Shown piece after piece: positions 1-7,610 of a stretch of 16,690 nt of DNA. The DNA comes from Patescibacteria group bacterium UBA5532 (GTDB lineage Bacteria > Patescibacteriota > Gracilibacteria > BD1-5 > UBA2023): contig DINU01000022.1 of assembly GCA_002426885.1 (NCBI GenBank), forward strand, positions 50,525 to 67,214, given 5' to 3'. The position numbers and the translations under genes are program-made. The notes below the pieces were generated by a model. That model did no database searches. It was given only the letters and a program-made list of their open reading frames with translations, and was not told the origin of the DNA. How positions within the stretch are numbered: position 1 is the first letter of the stretch; each line of letters starts with the position of its first letter.

Positions 1-2
1 GA

Positions 3-119
3 AAAGTCATAGCAAGTTTCATTTTTGGGAAATCTAAGGATTGGATCATTGGCGCTGTGAAAGAGTCCGTTTATCCTCTGTCATTCCGGGTGTATCCTGG
101 AATCCAGCTTGCTTGATAG
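3..119 (+). CDS. possible 3' end of a gene truncated by the window edge
   Basis: One plus-strand frame is open from the left edge to a TAG at 117-119. It includes a UGA read as Gly just before the stop, giving about 38 residues with a hydrophobic/basic character (for example KSKDWIIGAVKESVYPL). The last 13 codons lie inside the dispersed repeat that begins at about position 80. If this is a gene, the repeat supplies its C-terminus. No family is recognised, and a short open frame like this can arise by chance. A minus-strand frame is also open towards the edge, so the direction is uncertain. Confidence 0.2.
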
Positions 120-191
120 AGAATTCCTTCACGGAAATTCGAGCGTAAAAAATTCATTTGTAGACATAGATTCCTGCGTGCGCAGGAATGG
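80..191 (+). repeat. MITE-like dispersed repeat, copy 1
   Basis: The element begins GTCATTCCGG and ends CAGGAATGGC, so its outer ends are inverted repeats of each other (GTCATTCC versus GGAATGGC). Each end also holds its own palindrome: ATTCCGG..CCTGGAAT at 83-103 and ATTCCTGCG-tg-CGCAGGAAT at 170-189. A homologous copy lies at 5618-5726, with the same order of parts and about the same length. No open reading frame fits inside it, so it looks non-autonomous. Confidence 0.75.
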
Positions 192-222
192 CAAAACTGA
201 CGTTTTGTTTTTTTCTGACTTC

Positions 223-251
223 GATGAATTCCCACTCGCGTGAGATGGTAA
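223..251 (+). repeat. degenerate secondary repeat module next to copy 1
   Basis: The stretch GAATTCCCACTCGCGTGAGA followed by TGGTAA resembles the module at 5806-5835 (GGATTCCTGCCTGTGTGAGG then TGGTGAC) and the one at 11963-11991. It sits about 30 bp past the right end of repeat copy 1, as the related module does, more loosely, past copy 2. The similarity is partial, so membership of one family is an inference. Confidence 0.4.
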
Positions 252-336
252 AAAACAACAGAAGATATTTCCATGTTTCAGAGCATATGTATTCGGCTCA
301 CAGAGTATACATTCCATTTACTCGAAAATACCCAAA

Positions 337-370
337 CAAAAAAACTCAAGCGTGTGCCTGAGTTTTTCTT
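337..370 (-). terminator. intrinsic terminator of rplK
   Basis: On the minus strand, 15 nt past the rplK stop, the stem CTCAGGC / GCTTGAG closes on the loop ACAC. It is 7 bp with one G-U pair, preceded by an A-run and followed by seven T. This isolates rplK as a single-gene unit on its 3' side. Confidence 0.8.
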
Positions 371-381
371 TTCTTGAGTGA

Positions 382-813
382 TTATTTCACGAGATCCGTC
401 GTCACTCCCATGCTCCGTGCAGAACCAGCGAGTATAGACATAGCATGTTCTGTATCATTTGCATTTAGGTCTGGCATCTTTGCTTCTGCTATTTTTCTGA
501 GAGCATCAGTAGAAAGATGTCCCACCTTTGTCTTATGAGATTCCTTCGATCCTGACTGAAGTTTCAGAGCATCCTTAATAAACCATGTAGCAGGTGGCTG
601 CTTCGTATAGAAATCAAATGTTCTATCATCATAGATATTAATCACGACAGGAAGTATCTTTCCCATCTCATCTTTCGTCCTATCATTAAACTGCTTACAG
701 AAGTCAGCAATCTGTATTCCTGTAGGTCCAAGAGCGGTACCGACTGGAGGAGCTGGATTTGCTTGTCATGCTTTCAGCTGAAGTTTTACGACACGAACAG
801 GTTTCTTCGCCAT
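382..813 (-). CDS. rplK: 50S ribosomal protein L11
   Basis: L11 binds the GTPase-associated region of 23S rRNA in the large subunit. The 143-residue product starts MAKKPVRVVKLQLKA and continues QANPAPPVGTALG, the typical L11 N-terminal domain. A C-terminal RNA-binding domain follows and ends near residue 143; family length is about 141. Codon 16 (766-768) is UGA at the site where L11 carries an invariant Gly (KAG-ANP), which is direct evidence for UGA = Gly. The start is the ATG at 811-813: only this choice includes the conserved MAKK start, and it lies 27 nt from a good -10 box. There is no Shine-Dalgarno site. The gene stands alone, not beside rplA or nusG in this window. The stop is TAA. 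Confidence 0.97.
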
Positions 814-840
814 AATATCTTTTTATAAAAAAGTGTGTGT

Positions 841-868
841 ATTATAGAGAAAAAAGGAGAAAAGCAAA
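841..868 (-). promoter_or_regulatory. promoter of rplK
   Basis: On the minus strand a perfect TATAAT (841-846) is preceded by TTGCTT (862-867) with a 15-nt spacer, or by TTTGCT (863-868) with 16. It lies directly upstream of the rplK ATG. The prfA promoter has almost the same arrangement. Assigned by sequence resemblance only. Confidence 0.6.
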
Positions 869-905
869 TTTTCATCGTACTTTTCTCTTTTTCTGGGATA
901 TACTT

Positions 906-3230
906 CTACATGCCTGGAGGTGGATCCTGGATGATACGTGGATCATACTCGATTATGATCGAAGAGCCAGAATATGTCGAGCTCGCAAGTGGACTCTCTG
1001 CGAGATTGTCTGCATCATATGATACGAAAGCATCACGGAGCACCGTCAGATCATATCGCTTCGCTTCCGCATCATCACAGCTCTGTATAAAAAATGGACA
1101 TCGTTTCGGATCTTCGAGGGATCCACTGAGAGTATTTCTCGAAATAACCGATCCGTGCACGTAAAGCTGTTGGTCAGTATTTCCGATACCGATCACTCAT
1201 TTTTCCGCGACAAGCGTCGACTGGATATCTGTGATCGAGCCATCGATAAATATTTTTCCACCGTTTCCATCTGCATCTTGGAGTGCGATGATCGCCCATG
1301 GCGAATTCGAGCTATTCAAGATATTTTCCGTGATCGTGATATCGCCTCCGATACTAATAATACTTTTCTTATCGGAAAAACTTCCTCCATTTACGACGAT
1401 GCTATTTTCTCCGATGTATGCGTTATTTCCATTTACTGGAAAGCCATTTCGTGTCATCTCAGCGATTTCTTTATGAATACTCTGGAAGAGGGAAATGAGA
1501 GGTGGTGTATTTCCGATTGCGATGCCATTTCCACCCAGAACGATGAGCTTCTCTGGATCGATTGGCTCTGGTGCTTGTGCGACCGCACTCCAGTGATCTC
1601 CGTAGTAGACGATCGGTCCCGTCCCATCGGTGAGTGTATAGCTGATGATAGATGTGTAATTGGTCGTTTTTCCACTCAGCGTTCCAGACCATGTATAGTT
1701 AAAGCTTCCTGTGTTTGGCACGGCGACGATGGATGGATTCAGGATTCATCCGATACGAGTGAAGCGACATTCATCGGCTCCAGGCGAGAGGACACTCGCA
1801 CGTTCTTGGCTACAGATGATCGGATCTCATGAAGTAAAATTCTTATAATAGTTCGGTGTATTCGTATTAATCGAAAATCCAAGAATTGTTCGGATATCCA
1901 TCGCTCCTGGTGAAGCATTACTCACGGTACTGCGTACATCGAGAACTCACTCGATGAGCGGACTCGGAGCTGGTGTACTTACTGTCACAAGTGGCTTAAA
2001 TACAAGATATCCATCTTTATAGATTCCAGAACTCAGGAGATCTTTCGAGATGTTTCCCATCGTGTATCCGAGTTTTTTCCAGTGGAGTGTCTCGGAAGGA
2101 GCAGTCGATGCAAAAGAAAGTGTGACGGTGTTACTACTATTATTCGTGATCGTGTATGCTCCAGGTGAGAGCGGAATCGTATACTGCATAAGTCATGGAA
2201 GCGAGCTCGTCACTCTGAGAGCTGAGTCTGGAATCGCTGGATTGTAGGAGTATGTGGTATTCGAAATTCATGGAATATCCGTATTTTTGAGCTGATTCTT
2301 CGCGACTCCGACATACGCATTTTCCCCTTCAAGTTGCGCATAGAAGGTCATTCCTGAGAGCGATGCCGGATTTCCATTTTTATCAAAAAAAGAAATCTCG
2401 AGCGTGTATAGATCTGTCCCATTCGCCTGCAAGAAAGAGACGCCACCACCTTCGAGCAGATTTCCACTATAGATCGTCTTATTCTCGTCGAATGGTCCTG
2501 CTTTTACCTCAAAAATTCCCTTCGTGATACTGCCCTGTGGGTCAGTGATCGTGTAGGAATAGTTTCACTCTTCTGGAATATCGACCGTCCATATCCCATT
2601 CGGATTCATCGCTTCGACAGTGGTACATATCGGATCCGACGGAGGACAGAGCTGGAGCTTCCAGTTTCACGTCCCATAAAGTGGCGCCTGTGCAATCTGA
2701 AATGAAAATCCCATCTGCGCAAAAATCGCACCATCCTCACCGATAAAATGAGCTGGACGCAAGGGAAGTATGATCCCAGTCAGAGAAAAATCCTGAAAAT
2801 AGGTGTGTGCGTTTCATCCGAGTTTCCCAGTCGATGGATCGTAGATAATATCCTGAAATCCGACTGCTCCGATATATGGACTATATCCGGTACCTGTAAG
2901 CTTACACGTTCCCGTCAACTGTGCGAGACTCTGGACACATGAGATACGCGTCTCGTAGCTTCCAGTCGAGAATTCTACCCAGGCATATTTCTTCGTGTAA
3001 AATGCGCCCGATAATTTTCTCGTGCCCGTATCCAGAACAGGAGGCGTCTCGGTCGCACTCGGATCAGACGCGAAAAAGGCTTTCACATTCATGTCGACTG
3101 CTGTATTTGTCCCGAAGATTTCTATTTTCCCGGATGGGATGTACCCCATGATAGTCGCATGTGCCGAAGAAAGAGTCCCGAAGAAAAACGTCAGGAAGAG
3201 ACTCAGATGGAAGACATTCAGACGGTTCAT
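906..3230 (-). CDS. large secreted surface protein, beta-rich, unknown function
   Basis: The 774-residue product has an N-terminal signal peptide: MNR, then a hydrophobic stretch to about residue 20 and a likely cleavage after SSAHA. The mature part is rich in Thr, Ser, Gly and Asn. Its middle (about residues 185-260) looks like a small Ig-like or sugar-chain-binding beta domain. The region from about residue 590 to 690 (IVVNGGSF, SIISIGGDITIT, GKIFIDGSITD, LYVHGSVIS) has beta-helix-like strands. It ends in IIIEYDPRIIQDPPPGM, a Pro-rich tail after a strand. Nine in-frame UGA codons are read as Gly (1197, 1746, 1827, 1947, 2193, 2268, 2565, 2667, 2814), and I found no TAA or TAG in this frame from start to stop. 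The stop is TAG at 906-908. The start ATG lies 2 nt after the stop of the upstream gene, so the two are co-transcribed and probably co-translated. No family is recognised; a pilus- or adhesin-associated role is only a guess. Confidence 0.85.
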
Positions 3231-3232
3231 AC

Positions 3233-4219
3233 TTAGTAGACAGTAATTTCTTTACAAATATCGCGAAGTCGCTCGGTAGTGAAGTCAGCACAGAGTGCTG
3301 GATCTCGTGTCGTTCGGACTCTCTGCATGAGGACATTTTCCCGACAGACGAGACGGCGTGGAGTATCGAGTTTTTCACATGCATCCATGGTATCCGTTTC
3401 GAGTGCTTCCTGCATAATCTGTTCTGTCTGATAACTCAGGAGATTCGATTCACAGAGCTCTTTCTGGTCAGAATCGAGGATATTACTACAGTAAGTCGTA
3501 TTATATTCCTCCATCGCGAGACGGAACCAGACGATATCTTTACAGCTATTTCGATTTTTCTCATTCTGAAGCATATTACATGCACCTGTCGAGCTTCCTT
3601 CCACGACTTTTCGGAATAAGATCGATTCTTCTGTCGTTTGGATCTTTCCGAGACATTGCGTCTGTACTCCACTATCCGTAAAAGAACTACAGTCTGAAGC
3701 GGTAAGTGCTCATGACTGTGTCATCGCAGTATAGAGCGTTCCTTCTATATGTGTGACACACTGTGCCTCGAGCACTGTATCAGCGACGATCGTATGACAT
3801 ATATCAGTATTTTTCGCGGTGACAGCATTTTGCATGATGATCCCGTTCTGGCAGTCTTGTTTTCGAGTCGCGTCACTCAGGATACTACATGCTTCGAGTG
3901 TCGATCCAGAGTCAAAAATCTCCGCCATACGGATGCGATCCTCACATTCTGCCTTCATTTCTGGGAATTTCAGCAGACGGCAAGACTGGATATTTTGTGT
4001 CTCGATGATTTTTACCATTTCTTGGCTTGCTTCTGCTTCGGCTTGTACGAGTGCTTTCTGAGTGGCGTCGTATTCCTGACGAATCGCCTCGATTCCAGTG
4101 CCGTTTGTCGCCACATCCTCTCAGATATATGTATGATTTTCTCGAAAGAACAGAAAGAAAATCCCGATGAGCGAGAGTGTCACTCCGATACTGATAAGTA
4201 TGACAAATAGTCGACCCAT
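3233..4219 (-). CDS. membrane-anchored protein with eight cysteine-pair repeats
   Basis: The 328-residue product begins with one membrane segment (residues 4-25, LFVILISIGVTLSLIGIFFL), with no obvious cleavage site. A charged helical stretch (about 43-75) follows, then a domain from about residue 79 to the end in which cysteines come in pairs. The pairs read C-x(11)-C, with one x(10) and one x(12), and occur eight times. Examples are CRLLKFPEMKAEC, CSILSDATRKQDC, CNMLQNEKNRNSC and CADFTTERLRDIC. The spacers are amphipathic, so each unit may be a disulfide-pinned helical hairpin outside the cytoplasmic membrane. Two UGA codons (residue 33, and 3710-3712) are read as Gly. The start ATG at 4217-4219 is the one that gives the membrane anchor, and it follows a promoter by about 18 nt. 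The stop TAA is 2 nt before the next gene, the large secreted protein, so the two probably act together at the cell surface. Family not recognised. Confidence 0.85.
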
Positions 4220-4243
4220 ACGGAAAATTACTACTTTCAAGCA

Positions 4244-4272
4244 AGCATACCATAGTTTTTAGAAAAAATCAA
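4244..4272 (-). promoter_or_regulatory. promoter of the two-gene surface protein operon
   Basis: The minus strand reads TTGATT (4267-4272), a 17-nt spacer, then TATGCT (4244-4249), which is close to sigma-70 consensus. The expected start of transcription is near 4237, about 18 nt before the ATG at 4219. It is back to back with the comF promoter. Confidence 0.55.
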
Positions 4273-4280
4273 AAAATCAC

Positions 4281-4308
4281 TTGGTATCTTAGTTTTCTCT
4301 TGTACAAT
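4281..4308 (+). promoter_or_regulatory. promoter of the comF-like gene
   Basis: TTGGTA (4281-4286), a 16-nt spacer and TACAAT (4303-4308). Transcription would start near 4315, leaving a leader of only about 11 nt before the ATG at 4326 and little room for a Shine-Dalgarno site. Confidence 0.6.
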
Positions 4309-4325
4309 AGAAAAAATTCTCCAGC

Positions 4326-4955
4326 ATGGCGCGATTTTTTTCTCTTCTCCATCAGATATTTCTCGATTCACGTGCGGATGATGCCTATCACCATCTCCCG
4401 CAGGACATGACAGAACATTATCTGCATGAGCTTCCGGAGCCACATTCTTTCGATGGGATATTTGTCGCGTGCGTCTATGATGCGACGATAGAACGAGATA
4501 TAAAACAGTTCAAGTATCAGAGTTTTCGCGAGTATGGCGATGACTTTATCCCTGTGCTTTCGAATCTTTTTGATCGATATCTTCCGCCAGATATTACTCC
4601 TGCTGACATATATATTACGGGCGTTCCGATGCATTGGACTCGGTATGTGGTGCGAGGATTTAATCAGACGATGTTCCTCGCGAAGGGGATCGCTCGACGT
4701 CGAGGAATCCCATATCGGTCACTTCTGAGAAAGCGCATATACACGCCACATCAGGCGGGACTCTCTCGTGAGGCGCGTATCCGTGAGAAGGACGGCGTAT
4801 ATTCACTTCGAAAATGAGTAAAAATAGACGGGAAAATCATCTGTATTATCGATGATGTGATCTCGACGGGTTCGACATTTGAAGCATGTGCAAAAGTCCT
4901 GAAAGCATGAGGTGCCCACAAGGTGTACGGTTTTTTTCTCGCGAGATGATGATAG
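4326..4955 (+). CDS. comF: ComF-family phosphoribosyltransferase-like protein
   Basis: ComF proteins carry a type I phosphoribosyltransferase fold and are linked to the handling of single-stranded DNA during natural transformation. The 209-residue product shows the family marks in order: KQFKYQSFREYG (about 58-70), the VPMHWTRYVVRGFNQ block (about 99-115), the HQAGLSREAR block (about 142-151), and the PRPP-binding loop IIDDVISTGST at 174-184. The usual N-terminal four-Cys zinc finger is missing. UGA is read as Gly at 4815, 4908, 4947 and 4950. The one at 4908 falls in the family's LK-x-GGA segment. Reading stops at TAG 4953-4955, immediately after two tandem UGA codons. The start ATG 4326 follows its promoter closely. 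Thioredoxin lies 93 nt downstream behind its own promoter. Confidence 0.88.
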
Positions 4956-4960
4956 AAAAA

Positions 4961-4988
4961 TTGATTTTCTACCCTTCTTGGATATACT
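4961..4988 (+). promoter_or_regulatory. promoter upstream of thioredoxin
   Basis: TTGATT (4961-4966), a 16-nt spacer and TATACT (4983-4988) give a good sigma-70-like match in the gap after comF. Transcription would begin near 4995, giving a leader of about 54 nt that ends in a U-run directly before the thioredoxin ATG. Confidence 0.6.
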
Positions 4989-5048
4989 TTTCCCCATGAA
5001 GAACGTACTGGAATCCCTTTAATACGTTTATTTATTATCTATTTTTTT

Positions 5049-5426
5049 ATGTCACTTTCTATTTCTACTGATAGCACATTCGCGGAAAATACCAAGAATG
5101 GACTCGTATTTGTCGACTTCTGGGCTTCTTGGTGTGGTCCATGTCAGATGATGCTTCCTCGACTGCAGAATCTCGATGAGAAATTCGCTGGAAAAGTCAC
5201 GATTATGAAGCATAATGTCGATGAAGAGCCAGAGATAGCAGGGAAATTCGGAATCCGAAGTATCCCGACGATGATGCTCTTCCATGATGGAAAAATGGTC
5301 GAGACAGTGATCGGTGTACAGTCTGAGGAGAGCCTTGCGACACTCTTCAATAAGTACATCACAGATACCTCTACTTCTACTTCGAATCCTCGTATCTCTC
5401 CTGATTCACTGAATTCTGCAGAATAA
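5049..5426 (+). CDS. trxA: thioredoxin
   Basis: A small cytoplasmic disulfide reductase that donates electrons to protein thiols. The 125-residue product has the complete fold: VFVDFWASWCGPC with the active-site pair Cys29 and Cys32, the DEEPEIAGKFGIRSIPT segment with the conserved cis-proline Pro73, and the following MMLFHDGK strand. The last 20 or so residues form a Thr/Ser-rich tail (TDTSTSTSNP...) beyond the usual end near 105, probably disordered. There is no UGA in frame, and the stop is TAA. No Shine-Dalgarno site is seen; the ATG follows a run of seven T. A strong terminator follows 25 nt downstream, so transcription ends here. It could serve the cysteine-rich neighbour as an electron donor, but nothing in the sequence shows this. 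Confidence 0.96.
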   Translation: MSLSISTDSTFAENTKNGLVFVDFWASWCGPCQMMLPRLQNLDEKFAGKVTIMKHNVDEEPEIAGKFGIRSIPTMMLFHDGKMVETVIGVQSEESLATLFNKYITDTSTSTSNPRISPDSLNSAE

Positions 5427-5451
5427 TAGCATTTTTCTATTTTCTGTCTTA

Positions 5452-5480
5452 AAGATCCCCGAGAAATCGGGGATTTTTTT
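5452..5480 (+). terminator. intrinsic terminator after thioredoxin
   Basis: A perfect 8-bp stem ATCCCCGA / TCGGGGAT with a GAAA tetraloop, followed directly by a run of T. It is a textbook Rho-independent terminator. Confidence 0.93.
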
Positions 5481-5540
5481 ACTGAAATTATGACTATTGA
5501 TTCTTTCACAGAGATGTAACGACACTTCTTTCTTCTCTGT

Positions 5541-5562
5541 GGATTCCTGCGCAGGCAGGAAT
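5541..5562 (+). repeat. partial repeat: right-end palindrome only
   Basis: GGATTCCTGCGCAGGCAGGA then AT matches the right end of the full repeat at 5702-5723 without mismatch. Its stem is ATTCCTGC-gcag-GCAGGAAT. No left end precedes it, so it is a solo or truncated copy. Confidence 0.7.
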
Positions 5563-5617
5563 CTCGCCCCCCAGCATTTCACCTCTGGATTCATGAGCGA
5601 ATGACATCCTGACTGTG

Positions 5618-5726
5618 TCATTCCGGGTGTGTTCCGGAATCCAGTTTTCCTTGATGGGATTCTTTCATACTAGAACTCGAATGTATTCGGTTCTTCTCTA
5701 TGGATTCCTGCGCAGGCAGGAATGAC
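5618..5726 (+). repeat. MITE-like dispersed repeat, copy 2
   Basis: The element starts GTCATTCCGG and ends CAGGAATGAC, with terminal inverted repeats GTCATTCC / GGAATGAC. It contains the end palindromes ATTCCGG..CCGGAAT (5620-5640) and ATTCCTGC-gcag-GCAGGAAT (5704-5723). It aligns with copy 1 (80-191) through the middle as well, sharing CTTGAT and CGA-TGTA-type stretches. Similarity continues past the end into ACAAAAC and T/G-rich sequence. Confidence 0.8.
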
Positions 5727-5805
5727 AAAACTTTGTTTCGTTTTGTGGCTTCATTCTCGGATTCAGTTCTTTGCCTGAGTTCGAATCGGCGTGACTTGTT
5801 CGCGT

Positions 5806-5835
5806 GGATTCCTGCCTGTGTGAGGTGGTGACATA
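5806..5835 (+). repeat. degenerate secondary repeat module
   Basis: GGATTCCTGCCTGTGTGAGG followed by TGGTGACATA shares its first half with the right-end palindrome and its second half with the modules at 223-251 and 11963-11991. It may be a decayed repeat end in which one stem arm has diverged. Confidence 0.45.
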
Positions 5836-6040
5836 CCCAGGATTCCTTCCTTGCCTCAGAAAGCCATGAAAGCAAAAAGAGCTGGAAAAGATATATTTTC
5901 TTCAGATATTTCCCCATCTCTTTGAAGTGTATTATTGAGTATATCCACTCTTCCAGTCAGGAAAATGATTCAGCAAACAATATAAAAGGAGTAACCACAG
6001 GGAGGGAGGTAATATATCCTCAGATTTTTTTTATAGGGTT

Positions 6041-7123
6041 TTATTTCCCCTCTCCCGATGCGATCGCCTCGAGCTTCATCGTCTGATCGGCGATCGTGAG
6101 TGCATCGATGATATCACCGAGTCCGCCCATCATAATCGCAGGAAGATTCGAGAAATTCTGATTAATCCGATGATCTGTCACGCGATCCTGTGGAAAGTTA
6201 TACGTTCGGATCTTCTCAGACCGATCTCCTGTCCCGACCTGTGCGAGACGCGACTCCCCGAGTTCCTTTTCTTTTTTCTCTTCTTCGAGTGCGAAGAGGC
6301 GAGACCGAAGCACAGAAATCGCCTTAATCTTATTCTGGAGCTGGGATCGCTGATCCTGACACTCTACCGCGAGTCCAGTCGGGATATGCACGACACGGAT
6401 CGCAGAGTTCGTCTTATTTACATGCTGTCCACCCGCACCACTCGCACGACATGCCGTGATCTCGAGATCTTCCTCACGGATATCGATATCGATATCCTCG
6501 ACTTCTGGCATAATCGCGACAGTGATCGTCGAGGTATGGACGCGTCCATTTTTCTCTGTCTCAGGAATACGCTGGACACGATGTGTCCCCGCCTCGAACT
6601 TGAACTTCGAGTATGCGCCATGACCGTCGACCTTAAAGATCGCTTCCTTGTATCCGCTCGCATCATTCCAGGACTCACTCACAGCATCCACCTGAAATCC
6701 CTGCGTCTTCGCGTATGCAAGATAAGCAAGTGCGAGCTCTCGTCCGAAGAGTCCCGCCTCGTCACCTCCAGCACCAGCACGAATCTCGAGAAAAATATTT
6801 TTTTCGTCGTTCGGATCTTCAGGGAGGAGTGCGATCTGGAGTGAGTCCTCGAGCTCAGGAATCCTCTTCTTCAAGTCTTCGATCTCTCCTGTGATCATCG
6901 CAAGCATATCCGGATCGGATTCTTTTCACACGAGGGTCTGTGCTTCCTCGAGATTCGAGAAAGCATCTTTATATTCTCGATAAATATGGATAATTTTATC
7001 GAGTCCTTTTTTTCGCTGATTGACCGACTTCAGTCGCTTTAGATCACTATAGATTCATGGATCAGCGAGTTCTTCTTCGAGTTTTTCGTACTCCGTGATT
7101 AGATTATCAAGATGGAATTTCAT
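6041..7123 (-). CDS. prfA: peptide chain release factor 1
   Basis: RF1 reads UAA and UAG in the ribosomal A site and triggers peptide release. The product is 360 residues, the standard RF1 length. It carries the stop-reading tripeptide of the RF1 type (Pro187-Glu188-Thr189, PxT rather than the SPF of RF2) and the catalytic Gly-Gly-Gln at 231-233 within SGAGGQHVNKT. Positions match E. coli RF1 within two residues. The start is ATG 7121-7123, which gives the complete N-terminal helical domain. UGA codons at residues 23 (after the DP of ELADP) and 66 are read as Gly, so making RF1 itself needs the recoded tRNA. The stop is TAA. The variant tripeptide PET is less common than PAT. The gene has its own promoter upstream and diverges from the two small genes at 7336. 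Confidence 0.97.
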
Positions 7124-7173
7124 ACAATTGGAGGGTAAAAAATACACACTGTTTTTCTCAATTTCTCAGGGTT

Positions 7174-7200
7174 ATTATATTCTCAAAGGCGAAAAAGCAA
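7174..7200 (-). promoter_or_regulatory. promoter of prfA
   Basis: The minus strand carries TTGCTT (7195-7200), a 15-nt spacer and TATAAT (7174-7179), about 50 nt before the prfA ATG. The arrangement and much of the spacer (TTTTnCnCCTTT) match the rplK promoter. Confidence 0.6.
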
Positions 7201-7270
7201 GTTTCTCATTCCGAGCTTTCATAAAATACACACTTTTATCTGAATGACAAATGAAAATCATGGCGCTTTT

Positions 7271-7298
7271 TTTACTTGATCGAGAAATCTGCTACAAT
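7271..7298 (+). promoter_or_regulatory. promoter of the two small genes at 7336-7904
   Basis: TTTACT (7271-7276), a 16-nt spacer and TACAAT (7293-7298). The -10 box and spacing equal those of the comF promoter. Transcription would begin near 7305, about 30 nt before the ATG at 7336. Confidence 0.5.
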
Positions 7299-7335
7299 GG
7301 TTTCTGTGAAGGTATTCCTTTTTACTTCTTCCTCT

Positions 7336-7587
7336 ATGTCGAAATCCGAGCTCCAGAAACGCATCGCATGATCAGGTCTGGAAGATGCTGACGTGGAAGA
7401 GATTCTCAGGATTTTTTCTTCCCTTCCGCCGAAGCGTCAGGCTCAGATACTCGATCGATGGGATATCATCGCTGATGCGATCCGCAGACGCAGACAACGA
7501 ATCGAAACAGAAAAAGAGATACTTCTCTCAGGAACAGTACATAATATGCATGCGTATGTCGAGACGTACACGCGCGAGACATACTAA
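7336..7587 (+). CDS. small charged protein of unknown function
   Basis: An 83-residue soluble protein, acidic then strongly basic. Helical segments EDADVEEILRIFSSL and RQAQILDRWDIIADAIRRRR are followed by a helix to the end. There is no signal peptide, membrane segment or metal motif. The ATG at 7336-7338 is preceded by a C/T-rich leader and no Shine-Dalgarno site. This start places one UGA (codon 12, 7369-7371) inside the gene as Gly. Starting after it would leave a 64-codon frame without an ATG at the front. The stop is TAA. It lies 23 nt ahead of the next small gene and shares its promoter and terminator. Family not recognised. Confidence 0.7.
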
Positions 7588-7610
7588 TTTACTTTTTTAT
7601 ACCCATACAC

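Larger units (their letters stand above)
5481..6040. other. non-coding, repeat-bearing interval
   Basis: These 560 bases lie between the thioredoxin terminator and the 3' end of prfA. I find no convincing gene in either direction, under code 25 or the standard code. They hold one full and two partial members of the dispersed repeat (listed separately). The part from about 5840 to 6040 contains nothing I can identify. A GGAGGGAGG stretch near 6000 looks like a ribosome site but has no start codon or frame behind it. No clear terminator for prfA is visible. Confidence 0.6.

Noticed and set aside
1155..1832. Plus-strand open frame of 225 codons
   Set aside because: It is antisense to the large secreted protein, whose frame is continuous under code 25 and has a signal peptide and promoter.
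5990..6012. GGAGGGAGG stretch as a ribosome binding site
   Set aside because: No start codon with an open frame follows at a usable distance on the plus strand.
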